This document shows, piece after piece, positions 43,344 through 50,805 of a stretch of DNA of 50,805 nt. The number at the start of each line of letters is the position of its first letter. The stretch's first letter is position 1. The stretch lies in NCBI RefSeq assembly GCF_900109045.1, contig NZ_FNYL01000023.1:1-50805 (forward strand). Reading direction: 5' to 3'. The stretch comes from Dyadobacter sp. SG02. Lineage in GTDB: Bacteria; Bacteroidota; Bacteroidia; Cytophagales; Spirosomataceae. The notes under the pieces were generated by a model that saw nothing but the letters and a program-made list of their open reading frames with translations, had not been told where the DNA came from and ran no database searches. Made by a program: the position numbers and the translations under genes.

Positions 43344-44110
43344 GCACATTCAACGACCTGTATCGCGGCCTTGCGATGGAGAAAATTAAGATCAAAAGAA
43401 CATTTGTGATCTGGCTCGCCCTATTTGCACCGGCCTTTGTAGTCATAACGGCTTTTGTGGCCGCCTACACGGATGGTGACAGATTTTACGGACCGGGAAT
43501 CAATCCCTGGGTCAACTTTTCGGGGCATGTGCTTGTGGGTTGGGCGTTATTCGTTTTTCCAATTTACGTGGCGCTTCAATCTGCGTTGTATGCCGCTGTC
43601 GAACATAACAATCGGGCATTTGGCTACTTGTTCAGTTTGCCGGTCCCCAAATGGAGTATCTATGCGTCCAAACTTCTGGTTCTGACCGCGCTGGTTGGGC
43701 TGAGCCATGTCGCACTGTACGGATTTGCCGAGGGAGCGGGATGGCTGCTGGGTGTACTCAAGCCGCATTACGGGTTTCAGCATTACACTTTGCGCGAGGT
43801 ATTGTCTAGGGCAGCATTATGGATGTTTCTCGCTGGCTGGGGAATGATTGCCATTCAAATGTATGTTGCTACTCGCTTTTCAAGCTTTATCATTCCGGCC
43901 GGGATCGGACTTTTTGCCACCATGGCCGGTGCCATTTCGCGGGGATTTGCGGCCAGTAGGTTCTCACCTTATTTGTGGCCCATCTGCTTTCTGAACAACT
44001 CGCTGGAACTGAAAGACTGGCATTATTTATATGTCCTGCTCAGCATCGCAGCGTACGTTACATGCGCGGTGGCGGGAGGGATGGTGCTTAGCCGGAAAAA
44101 TATATGGTGA
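43340..44110 (+). CDS. ABC-2-type transporter permease
   Basis: 256 residues from ATG 43340 (overlapping ATGA with the ATPase stop). Six hydrophobic segments (about 22-45, 62-82, 105-128, 148-170, 180-200, 230-250) fit a six-helix ABC-2 permease. The family occurs in lantibiotic-immunity-type exporters (EFG-like), with NNRAFGYLFSLPVPKWSIYA typical between helices 2 and 3. It forms a transporter with the ATPase before it. It converges on ccmD with a 20-base gap. Confidence 0.85.
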   Translation: MSTFNDLYRGLAMEKIKIKRTFVIWLALFAPAFVVITAFVAAYTDGDRFYGPGINPWVNFSGHVLVGWALFVFPIYVALQSALYAAVEHNNRAFGYLFSLPVPKWSIYASKLLVLTALVGLSHVALYGFAEGAGWLLGVLKPHYGFQHYTLREVLSRAALWMFLAGWGMIAIQMYVATRFSSFIIPAGIGLFATMAGAISRGFAASRFSPYLWPICFLNNSLELKDWHYLYVLLSIAAYVTCAVAGGMVLSRKNIW

Positions 44111-44130
44111 GCAAGCCGCTTCTGAGCAAG

Positions 44131-44346
44131 TTACCTGCGATTTTTCAACCGGTTGATCCGGCGGTTCATTCGGGTTGTGTAATAAATCAACCCCGCGAAA
44201 ACGACGGCAATGACCGTGATCACTACCCATAATTTGCCGTCCTGCCTGAGTAATTCGGAAACAGGTCCCTGGGCATGGCCTACCATTGGCAGCATCGTGA
44301 AAACCAGCAGAAGCAATCCGGATATGTTTTTGGAAAATGCTTTCAT
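44131..44346 (-). CDS. ccmD: CcmD-like small membrane protein
   Basis: 71 residues. A hydrophobic leader at 8-25 ends in GHAQ, and one transmembrane helix at about 40-58 (LWVVITVIAVVFAGLIYYTT) is followed by a basic tail (RMNRRINRLKNRR). This is the usual form of Bacteroidota CcmD, which assists heme delivery to CcmE in cytochrome c maturation. The start overlaps the stop of the CcmC-like gene by 4 bases (ATGA), indicating translational coupling. Most of the family assignment rests on this neighbour. Confidence 0.75.
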   Translation of the reverse strand: MKAFSKNISGLLLLVFTMLPMVGHAQGPVSELLRQDGKLWVVITVIAVVFAGLIYYTTRMNRRINRLKNRR

Positions 44347-45053
44347 TGGATAATGGAGGTGTCGGTGAGGGTTTGATTTGACTCTTTTTCTTCAATTGTT
44401 TTTTCGATCCTCCTCATTCGGAAGCGCAGTTGGGTTATCCAAAGGGCCAGTAGTGTAAAACCAATGAATGCGGGCCGGATAATCACGGTAATGCTCTTAT
44501 CCTGATCATATTGATTGAAACCGGGATTGCCTCCGTTCCCCGGATGCAAAGAGTCGGTAAGGCGGGGCAGAATCATGATCAGCGGTATGAACATCGCAAA
44601 TGCAAAAATGTTGTAAATCGAAGAAATTCTGGCGCGCCTCATTTCATCTTCAAACGACCCGCGCAAGATAAAATAGGCCAGATAAAGCAGCATGCCGACG
44701 GCCACCCCATTGGTTTTAGGATCGTTGGGCCAGAAATCTCCCCAGGCAAAATAGGCCCAGACCGAACCCGTAATGCAGCCCAAAATTCCGAACAGGATCG
44801 CGGTATTGGCGAACTCGATGGCCCATAAATCGTCATGAATTCTTCCCTTGCTCAGGTAGCGTATCGAAAAAATGGCCGACAACAGCAGCAATGTCATCAT
44901 CGCTATCCATAACGGTGGATGATAAAAAGCGTTTCTGATTGTTTCATTCAGGATCGGCAGGCGCGGCACACTGTTGACAAGGCCGGCAATCAACACATAT
45001 AGTAGTATGGCGATGGTCAGGATTTTCCACCAAAACTGCTTGAAATAATGCAT
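44343..45053 (-). CDS. ccmC: CcmC/CcsA-type cytochrome c biogenesis protein
   Basis: 236 residues from ATG 45053. This start is preferred to 45137 because a perfect -7 box (45078-45085) lies between them. Six hydrophobic segments are visible. The tryptophan-rich periplasmic loop reads AYFAWGDFWPNDPKTNG (compare the CcmC WGxxWxxDPR pattern), with a His in LHPGNGG that may ligate heme. The C-terminus is cytoplasmic and charged. The role is heme handling at the membrane in cytochrome c maturation. CcmD follows with a 4-base overlap. The other ccm genes are not in this window. Confidence 0.88.
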   Translation of the reverse strand: MHYFKQFWWKILTIAILLYVLIAGLVNSVPRLPILNETIRNAFYHPPLWIAMMTLLLLSAIFSIRYLSKGRIHDDLWAIEFANTAILFGILGCITGSVWAYFAWGDFWPNDPKTNGVAVGMLLYLAYFILRGSFEDEMRRARISSIYNIFAFAMFIPLIMILPRLTDSLHPGNGGNPGFNQYDQDKSITVIIRPAFIGFTLLALWITQLRFRMRRIEKTIEEKESNQTLTDTSIIQ

Positions 45054-45077
45054 GGGGTTTGTATTGGTTAGGGTGTG

Positions 45078-45085
45078 CAAAGGTA
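45078..45085 (-). promoter_or_regulatory. -7 box (TACCTTTG) of the ccmC-ccmD operon
   Basis: On the minus strand TACCTTTG (then CA) fits TAnnTTTG exactly and is 24 bases before ATG 45053. This position decides the start codon, because the longer frame would begin upstream of the promoter. No clear TTTG -33 element was found at the usual distance. Confidence 0.65.
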
Positions 45086-45216
45086 ACCGCCAGATGCTTT
45101 CACCGCTTGATTTTAATGCGGATTTAATAAATTTCAATGGGGCTGGTGGAGTGATTGAGTGCTTGTTTGAATTGCCAGGCAGTTTTCGGATATTGGATAC
45201 TTAAAATCAGAAGATT

Positions 45217-45606
45217 ATGCGAAAAGAAATTAAGCTGCATATCCTGTTCTGTTTGGGAACCCTGCTAATATTCATTGGGCAACCACTGATCGATAACCCT
45301 CATTCCGTTTTCGGCTACTTCCTATTCCTTTGCAGTATCTATATGGGAAGATGGATATATGGTCAGTCTTATACAGCGAACTGGTTGGACATCTTCCGGA
45401 TGTTCTTTCTTAGCTTTTTTGCCTGGAGTATCGGAGGCCTGGCTGTGTTTGTCAGTTACGTCGAACCTGGTCTGCGGTGGACACATTATCTTGAATCGCT
45501 AATCAATATTGCATGCTTTACGGCATTGTGTCTTTTCGCGGGGTTTTTTTGTTTCAAGAATCAGGGAAAAACTGCGCAAGCCCTTGGAAGAAAATCCCGG
45601 GGATAA
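45217..45606 (+). CDS. Small polytopic membrane protein of unknown function
   Basis: 129 residues, ATG at 45217. Four hydrophobic segments at about 8-24, 30-47, 60-84 and 96-118, with a basic C-terminus (KNQGKTAQALGRKSRG). No functional motif. It is divergent from ccmC and 110 bases upstream of the secreted barrel-like gene. Confidence 0.65.
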   Translation: MRKEIKLHILFCLGTLLIFIGQPLIDNPHSVFGYFLFLCSIYMGRWIYGQSYTANWLDIFRMFFLSFFAWSIGGLAVFVSYVEPGLRWTHYLESLINIACFTALCLFAGFFCFKNQGKTAQALGRKSRG

Positions 45607-45716
45607 CCCCTTAGGATCCGGAACTTAATATCGTTGCGGTAATGTTGCTGTAGTGTGGATGGTGGTGTGTGGCAAATATCACATTTTCAGCGTATTATAT
45701 TTTTTTTTCAGGTCTT

Positions 45717-46640
45717 ATGTTCTCAGTTTGCCAGAAAGTGGCCGCAGCTTTATTATGTCTGGTCTCCGGGCATGTCATGTGCCAATCCTCCCAGCCGGGG
45801 CTTGCAGGCACTGCGCCCTCCAAATGGCTGACGTTCCGAAACACGCATTCACCAGGCAAGGTATACAATTTTGCAAATGCGGGTCCCAAGACTTATACCT
45901 ACGAGGAGTACTTCGCCAGGGTCTGGTTGCCTGTCGTGCACAATAAAAAGGTAACCGTGCTACTCGGCCCCAATTACCGGACCGAGCAGTTCGAGTCGAA
46001 AACGCCGGGTGAAAACCCGATACGCAGCATGTCGGGCTGGAACCTGCGCTCTTACGGGCTGGACGTAAATTCTTTTGTGAAGCTGGACAGTACTTCCTGG
46101 CTGGTAACCACATCGCATTTTAACAAGAGCGGCAATATGGCCGAACTATCCCTGAAACAGGTCCCTCTTAATTACACGGTGTCGGCATCCTTTCTCCGCA
46201 AAAAGTCTGCAAGTAAGGAAATTGGGGCAGGGATTATGCTCAACCAAAGCTATAAGCTGACGATTCTGCCTGTTTTGTTATTCAACTATAACTTCTCGGA
46301 GCATTCTGGTATCGAAATGATGCTGCCCAAGAGGGTGGCGTGGCGGCAAAACCTGTCACGAAACGACATCCTGTACCTTCGCGGCGAGTCGGTAACCCGC
46401 ACTTACTATACCAACCCTACCGGAGGGGATAATCCTTCCGTATACAGGCGGGTGGATGTGGACCTGGGCCTGAGCTATAACCGAAGATTAGGAAGTTGGG
46501 CGGGCGTGGAGTTCTCTGCCGGATACCGTAAAAATTTGACTACCAAACTAGTCGAAGGCGCATTGCCGGTGAAACCTTCGGGGCTTGCGATGACACTCGA
46601 TTTTTATGTTCAGCCACCAAGGTTCAAAGGCAGAAAGTAA
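45717..46640 (+). CDS. Secreted outer-membrane barrel-like protein (DUF6268-like)
   Basis: 307 residues from ATG 45717; the open frame begins upstream with GTG 45669, but only 45717 gives a clean signal peptide (SVCQKVAAALLCLVSGHVMC, cleavage at about residue 23). The mature part alternates strands and turns (KKVTVLLGPNYRTEQFE, VSASFLRKKSASKEIGAGIM, LTILPVLLFNYNFSEHSGIE), as in predicted DUF6268-type outer-membrane proteins. Family name is tentative. It converges on the TSP3-S41 gene with a 66-base gap. Confidence 0.75.
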   Translation: MFSVCQKVAAALLCLVSGHVMCQSSQPGLAGTAPSKWLTFRNTHSPGKVYNFANAGPKTYTYEEYFARVWLPVVHNKKVTVLLGPNYRTEQFESKTPGENPIRSMSGWNLRSYGLDVNSFVKLDSTSWLVTTSHFNKSGNMAELSLKQVPLNYTVSASFLRKKSASKEIGAGIMLNQSYKLTILPVLLFNYNFSEHSGIEMMLPKRVAWRQNLSRNDILYLRGESVTRTYYTNPTGGDNPSVYRRVDVDLGLSYNRRLGSWAGVEFSAGYRKNLTTKLVEGALPVKPSGLAMTLDFYVQPPRFKGRK

Positions 46641-46706
46641 GGAAAGCCCACTAACCCGTCGCCTGGCGCGCGAGGTTCCCAGGCAGCGATATTGCTGGGG
46701 GATCAA

Positions 46707-49052
46707 TCATGGAAGCGCTATTTCAAGCGCCTTTTGCAGTTGCACATCTTTTTCTGCCAGCATCTCCCCAATGGAAGGGCTGACAGGATAATCGGCAATA
46801 ATGCCACGTCCAGGCTCATTGCCGGGTGTCACGGCATTGGAATACTTTACTGTGGGGACCGCCAGCCGGATACCCGAATGCGGAAGATCGACCCGGACGG
46901 TTCCCCCCGAATTGTTGCCTTCATATCCTCCACCGGTTTCCTCGCCGATAAAAACACCTCTTGCATTACTTCGGGTGATGGCACAAAAATCGGCCGCAGT
47001 AGAAAATGTCCGCCCGTCAATGAGCACGTATACTTTTCTGCCGAAACTAACATTTGCCGGTTGCTGTAATGCCAATCCGGGATGATCCTCCGGTGTCATA
47101 AGCGGCTTGGACCTGGATTGAAGTGTTGAGAAATACCGGAATGGCTCGCTGGTCAGGTAAGAATAAAGCAGCGCCCCATAGACATCGTCGCCACCACCAT
47201 TACCGCGTAAATCAATGAATAAATGCTGAATATTTCGTTGCTGTATCTGCTCAAATGCAGTTTGCAGGAAAACCGGGAAATCCTGACCGGCATTGGAAAC
47301 CCGGTCTTTGCTGAATGTGCGTATCGTTAGCACTGCGCGCGTGCTGTCGGTGATATTGAATTCGAGTGGTTTGGCATTGTTGGCAGTTTTGTAGGCGGGA
47401 CATTGGGTGTTTTCAAAATGCGTCGCCGGTAAGGTTACTTCCCGCACCCGCCCGTCCGGTATGACCAATTCCAAATCCTGGTGATTTGGCGTGCCGTGAT
47501 TGTCCGCATCAGTTGTACATTCGGCCTTCGGATGGGCAGAGGCAATGTAGCCTGTGACATTTTGAACCGAAGAAATTTCATAGGTTGTGATCGCAGGAGC
47601 AGTAGTACCTGCAACTTTAACGATTCGATAGTACTTGTAACTGTTGTCGGCGTTAGTATTAACTGTGAAAGTTTTAGGGTTAGCCGTTGCCGCAGTTGCA
47701 GCTGTCATCAGATCTGCCCAGGTCGTTTGATCATTTGAACCCTGAATCATTGCCGTGGCCCCGGTTCCGAAAGTGGTTCCATTGTGCGAGATACTTGTCA
47801 ATTTAACCGGTGTCTGATACTCGAAGGTGTAAATCACCGCACCATTAACCACTTGATTGATAGCAATCACATTATTGCTGGCACTGACGGATGTTGTTAC
47901 CCCATCGTGCATGAATGGGAGATCCGTATGTATACCATCATCATTTGTCAGTAAAGTGCTCACGTAAGCGACTGTTCCAGCTTCGGCAGCGGTGTAAAAG
48001 CAGGCCGGACTTTCTACCGCATCCAGCACCCCGTCATTATCATCATCAAGGTCAGCGACATCCTTAACTCCGTCGCTGTCAGAATCTGAACAAACATTGT
48101 ATGCTTTGTTAGCAGCATATGAATACGTGTAACTTGCTTTATAGGCATTTCCATCAGCAGCTAACTGCAAAGCGTCCTCGAAACCATTGGCATTACTGTC
48201 GGTGATAGGGTTAAAGGTGAAATTGTTAGCTGTATTGGTAGTTGTACCCGCTTCCAATGCATCACTACAACCATCGCCGTCACTATCTGGATCCATATGG
48301 TTAACAAATGTGTCATTGTCCAGGTCATTCGTACAGATAGCCTTCGGATGTGCTGATGGCGTGAAACCCGTTGAATTCACAATGGCGGATATTTCATAAG
48401 TGGTAACAGCAGGTGTTGAGGTGCCCGCTACTTTTACGATTCGGTAATAACGATAACTATTGGCTGCATTGTTGTTGACGGTGAAAGTTTTAGGATTAGC
48501 TGTCGCAGCTGTCGCTGCCGTCATCAGATCGTTCCAGATATTCTGATCGTTAGAACCCTGGATCATGGCGGTGGCACTGGTACCAAAGGTTGTGCCGTAG
48601 TGCGAAACACTCGTCAGCTTTACTTCCGTAGGATATTCAAAATTGTAAATTACAGCCCCATTGATGGCCTCGTTGATCGCAATGACGTTGTTGCTGGCGG
48701 TGACAGTGGTCGTCACGCCGTCATGCAAAAACGGCAGATCAACGTTCACGCCGTCATCATTCGCCCGCGGGGTAGAAACAGACGAAATCACAGATGCCTC
48801 TCCGGCACTATAAAAGCAACCCGGACTTTCAACCGCATCGAGCACGCCGTCGTTGTCATCGTCAATATCGACCAGATTACAAATCCCGTCGCTGTCAAAA
48901 TCGTCATTTTGGCCGGTTCCCCCGGCTGACCCTCCGCCTGCGCACGTGGCCAGAATCCCGACTGCCGGAAAATTTTCTTTCAAAGAACCCGAGTCGCCAA
49001 AGGAATACATCAGGACCGAGCATAATGCGAGGTAGATAAAAGTGTGCCTCAT
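46707..49052 (-). CDS. Fusion of TSP3/discoidin-like repeats with the end of an S41 peptidase
   Basis: 781 residues. A signal peptide is at about 1-20. Residues 48-527 hold two long repeats. Each has Ca-binding thrombospondin-3 motifs (DIDDDNDGVLDAVESPGCFY, DSDGDGCSDALEAG) and a discoidin-like domain (NNVIAINEAINGAVIYNFEY, TAMIQGSNDQNIWNDLMTAA, YRYYRIVKVAGTST). At about residue 527 (near 47471) the second copy breaks off after NHQDL, where DSDGDGCSDA is expected, and continues in frame with ELVIPDGRVREVTLPATHFE. From there it is the C-terminal half of an S41 peptidase: VLTIRTFSKDRVSN, HLFIDLRGNGGGDDVYGALL, DGRTFSTAADF with the catalytic Ser684, and IGEETGGGYEGNNSGG with Glu704/705. The N-terminal domain of S41 proteins is absent. 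The result may be a surface-anchored protease or a recombination product without activity. Confidence 0.8.
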   Translation of the reverse strand: MRHTFIYLALCSVLMYSFGDSGSLKENFPAVGILATCAGGGSAGGTGQNDDFDSDGICNLVDIDDDNDGVLDAVESPGCFYSAGEASVISSVSTPRANDDGVNVDLPFLHDGVTTTVTASNNVIAINEAINGAVIYNFEYPTEVKLTSVSHYGTTFGTSATAMIQGSNDQNIWNDLMTAATAATANPKTFTVNNNAANSYRYYRIVKVAGTSTPAVTTYEISAIVNSTGFTPSAHPKAICTNDLDNDTFVNHMDPDSDGDGCSDALEAGTTTNTANNFTFNPITDSNANGFEDALQLAADGNAYKASYTYSYAANKAYNVCSDSDSDGVKDVADLDDDNDGVLDAVESPACFYTAAEAGTVAYVSTLLTNDDGIHTDLPFMHDGVTTSVSASNNVIAINQVVNGAVIYTFEYQTPVKLTSISHNGTTFGTGATAMIQGSNDQTTWADLMTAATAATANPKTFTVNTNADNSYKYYRIVKVAGTTAPAITTYEISSVQNVTGYIASAHPKAECTTDADNHGTPNHQDLELVIPDGRVREVTLPATHFENTQCPAYKTANNAKPLEFNITDSTRAVLTIRTFSKDRVSNAGQDFPVFLQTAFEQIQQRNIQHLFIDLRGNGGGDDVYGALLYSYLTSEPFRYFSTLQSRSKPLMTPEDHPGLALQQPANVSFGRKVYVLIDGRTFSTAADFCAITRSNARGVFIGEETGGGYEGNNSGGTVRVDLPHSGIRLAVPTVKYSNAVTPGNEPGRGIIADYPVSPSIGEMLAEKDVQLQKALEIALP

Positions 49053-49742
49053 AGAATCGAAATTTGTGGTTAGAATACGTTGAGTAGGACAGCTTGTTAT
49101 TGAATTGGCGGATTGGTTAAAATGTTACTACAAGTTCATGGTCCGAGCGGACTAAAAATGTCCTGTGGGGCATTCGTGGAAAAGCTATTACCAACTGGTA
49201 ATAGCTTTTCTCTGGATACTAGTCTCAATGATTTATTGCTATCTTCCGAAATTTACAGCTCTTGATTTTATGCACCTGTCACTCATTTTGCGACACTATC
49301 ACATTTTTGTTACTCAAGGCTATCAGATCTCTAACCTATACTAGCGAACAAGGTATATACGGATTGCATATGCCCAGCCGTATGCTACGGAATGACGTTG
49401 ACAGCTAGCCAGTTTGCTGTAAATGAGTACTGTATTGGATATTTCCGAGCCATACTTTTTGTAAGGGTATCATTTTAGTGGGAGTGGCCCTGACCGTCGA
49501 TGCGCTTGGTTGGGCGTCCGTTCGTTTGAGACCTAAACTCTTGGTGATGCGGCACATTTTCGAATATCTCCTATCGCTTGGATGTCATCGTTACGCCACT
49601 GAGTATTTTTAAGTTTTTAATGCATTTGCGTAAAACGCCTCGTGACAGAAATATAACTGTAAGTTGTACAACGGTAGGTAGGTGGGTATGCAATCTGGGG
49701 AAAATGACTTAAAATTGAGATAAAAAATAAACTAATCGGGAT
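49053..49742. other. Intergenic region with perfect hairpin
   Basis: 690 bases between the TSP3-S41 gene and the small gene at 49743. It contains the 14-bp perfect inverted repeat at 49179-49210. Otherwise no gene or clear signal is seen; the 62-codon frame 49617-49805 is a shadow. Confidence 0.45.
49179..49210. repeat. Perfect 14-bp inverted repeat (hairpin)
   Basis: GAAAAGCTATTACC (49179-49192) pairs perfectly with GGTAATAGCTTTTC (49197-49210) across AACT. No gene ends nearby on either strand: the nearest leftward gene starts at 49052 and the nearest rightward one at 49743. It is therefore an orphan terminator, or a small repetitive element of the REP/MITE type. Confidence 0.7.
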
Positions 49743-50021
49743 ATGAAATTGATTGATTTGGTTGAAAACATTGAGAATGCCGATCCGGATGCAATAATTT
49801 TTCAAGAAGATATGACAAATCCAAGTTCTGATATTATACTTTCATTTGTCGGGGGAGAGGATCAAGAAATAAAAGAAGAGCGGGGGCGAAAATATCACTA
49901 TTTAATAGAAGTTTTCTTGGCAAAAGAGTTTATTGAGGACTGGAATGCCAGTTTAGGTTATGAACCTTCCGCAGAAGAGACGGCAAAGCGATTATACGAA
50001 TACGCCATTAACGATGCATAA
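49743..50021 (+). CDS. Small acidic hypothetical protein
   Basis: 92 residues, ATG at 49743, no signal peptide or membrane helix. Rich in Glu and Asp (MKLIDLVENIENADPDAIIF, LIEVFLAKEFIEDWNASLGY, ending RLYEYAINDA). The layout, an acidic alpha/beta protein of 90-100 residues, is like that of immunity-type proteins of polymorphic toxin systems, but no toxin is nearby and this is only a guess. A short frame overlaps its end (50017-50160). Confidence 0.6.
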   Translation: MKLIDLVENIENADPDAIIFQEDMTNPSSDIILSFVGGEDQEIKEERGRKYHYLIEVFLAKEFIEDWNASLGYEPSAEETAKRLYEYAINDA

Positions 50022-50160
50022 TTTAAAATTAATACATGTCGGTTCTCGCTTGGCTCTGACGACTGAGGGATACTTGGAAGGCTTCCAGCCCGAAGTTAGA
50101 ATAAACGAAAACATAAGCTCTGTCCCTTGGGTTTATCTTCGCGTCAACTCTCCAAATTAA
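50017..50160 (+). CDS. Possible 47-residue protein overlapping the previous stop
   Basis: ATG 50017 lies within the last codons of the previous gene (GATGCATAA) and opens a 47-residue frame (MHNLKLIHVGSRLALTTEGY, later RINENISSVPWVYLRVNSPN). The composition looks protein-like and the overlap is typical of coupled genes, but the size and lack of family make it uncertain; it may be a fragment. Confidence 0.35.
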   Translation, partial: HNLKLIHVGSRLALTTEGYLEGFQPEVRINENISSVPWVYLRVNSPN

Positions 50161-50290
50161 CTGCTCAAATAGGCTGAAATGAGAGGCCAGTTTTCAAAAA
50201 CGGCACTTTGGTAGACCAGTCAGGAGGGATTTTTGATCTTGTGGCAGATCGTTTCAGCTGCTGAGTTAGAGAATGTGTCTTTCAGCTTTT
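50161..50290 (-). pseudogene. Possible IS3-family OrfB relic
   Basis: On the minus strand one frame reads KDTFSNSAAETICHKIKNPS, a stop, then LVYQSAVFENW. This resembles the IS3 OrfB segment around the last catalytic Glu (pattern D-N-A-x-A-E-S-F-F-K-T-L-K-S-E-L-V-Y), with the Glu kept. Similarity is short and the rest is lost, so the assignment is weak. Confidence 0.25.
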
Positions 50291-50439
50291 TTACAAATAG
50301 TGAATCTATCGGTATGCGGAAACCGGTATATCTTCCTTGCAACCCGATTTTAGGATTTAATCTAAATGGCTATAATGTGTTGAAAATGAGGGTATTTTTG
50401 CTCAGTTAATCTGGTAGCGACACGGTCAATAAGCAGCTT
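50291..50439. other. Intergenic region before the sugar transporter end
   Basis: About 150 bases with no visible gene. No clear terminator for the leftward transporter gene was found directly after its stop. Confidence 0.3.
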
Positions 50440-50805
50440 TCACCTAGCAATCACTATGAGGATTAAACCAAATAGGAAACTTATGAGCATCACATTAAGC
50501 CTCAATTGTATTCGGTCTTGTGCACCTTTAAATTCTCTCCAGAAGAATATTCCCCATAAGGAAGCAATAATTATAGCTCCGGATGCTAATCCATATGATA
50601 TGGCTGCTCCGGCCTCATAAGAGGCTATAATACTAAGTAACATGCCGAAACACCAGATAGCTCCTCCCACGACCCCTAGGAGGTGATCTTTCAAACTCCC
50701 TCTAAGATAGCCCGAAAACCCGACTCGTGAACCCGTAAAAGGCTTAATCATAATAAGTGGGTTAAAAACGACATTGCTTAAAAACACACCAGCGGCGAAA
50801 ACAAA
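50440..50805 (-). CDS. GRP/RhaT-type sugar transporter, C-terminal part
   Basis: The frame is open up to the window edge; the GTG at 50787 is an internal Val, and upstream codons continue F-V-F-A-A-G. The visible 121 residues have four transmembrane segments and the motif GSLKDHLLGVVGGAIWCFGM followed by a Gly/Ala/Ser-rich helix and WGIFFWREFKGA, as in the GRP family of glucose/rhamnose/ureide-type transporters. The product is an inner-membrane sugar permease of about 330 residues in full. The N-terminal two-thirds lies outside the window. Confidence 0.75.
   Translation of the reverse strand, partial: FVFAAGVFLSNVVFNPLIMIKPFTGSRVGFSGYLRGSLKDHLLGVVGGAIWCFGMLLSIIASYEAGAAISYGLASGAIIIASLWGIFFWREFKGAQDRIQLRLNVMLISFLFGLILIVIAR

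Noticed and set aside
1..50805. CRISPR array, rRNA or tRNA genes
   Set aside because: No regularly spaced repeats of 24-40 bp, no rRNA signature and no complete tRNA cloverleaf were seen.

Overview
The window looks like a chromosomal segment from a Bacteroidota bacterium of the Cytophagales, with a Dyadobacter/Spirosoma-like flavour. The signs are a TonB-dependent receptor with an N-terminal carboxypeptidase-like domain, two sensor kinases with long periplasmic beta-propeller regions, LytS/LytR-type signalling, secreted proteins with the NVGIGTTTP-type tail-fibre motif, many small outer-membrane barrels, few Shine-Dalgarno sites, and several -7 boxes of the TAnnTTTG type. The genus is inference. 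No rRNA, tRNA or CRISPR array was found.

Layout. 0-2.1 kb: an operon of secreted surface proteins running off the left edge. 2.7-3.5 kb: two tandem XRE-type regulators. 4.3-10.4 kb: a signalling cluster with a NarL-type regulator (RR-A), a large propeller histidine kinase and a second regulator (RR-B), followed by a partial second copy (RR-A' and a receiver-only RR-B'). The matching second kinase lies apart at 15.9-19.1 kb. Between them sit a coiled-coil secreted protein, a Kbp/YgaU-like BON-LysM gene broken by an in-frame TAG, a DUF416 (YjaG-like) gene, a Crp/Fnr-type regulator and a 1.9-kb stretch without convincing genes. 19.7-23.6 kb: an envelope operon with a small membrane protein, an AqpZ-like aquaporin, a double OmpA-like protein and two membrane-anchored helix-hairpin-helix proteins, preceded by a barrel protein. 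24.2-28.6 kb: small membrane proteins, an Omp85/BamA-like barrel gene broken by an in-frame TGA, a barrel protein, a GlsB/YeaQ-type stress protein and unknowns.

28.6-37.7 kb is an accessory, decaying region. It holds an IS3-family (IS407-like) transposase remnant joined to a TPR fragment, a very large NACHT-WD40 STAND protein (the best candidate for a defence system), and degenerate short-chain dehydrogenase, AraC-type and NarL-type genes. It also has a pair of near-identical palindromes 31 bp apart and the C-terminal part of a large serine recombinase.

38-46.6 kb returns to ordinary chromosome: a siderophore-type TonB receptor, a LytS/LytR pair divergent from an ABC transporter, a CcmC/CcmD cytochrome c biogenesis pair, a small membrane protein and a secreted barrel-like protein. 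46.7-49.1 kb encodes an unusual fusion of thrombospondin-3/discoidin-like repeats with the back half of an S41 peptidase. The right end holds two small unknown genes, a possible IS3 relic and the end of a sugar-transporter gene running off the window. The most striking points are the dispersed paralogous signalling cassette, with a Glu in place of the phospho-acceptor Asp in RR-A, the NACHT-WD40 protein in its decayed island, the two single-codon nonsense interruptions and the TSP3-S41 chimera.
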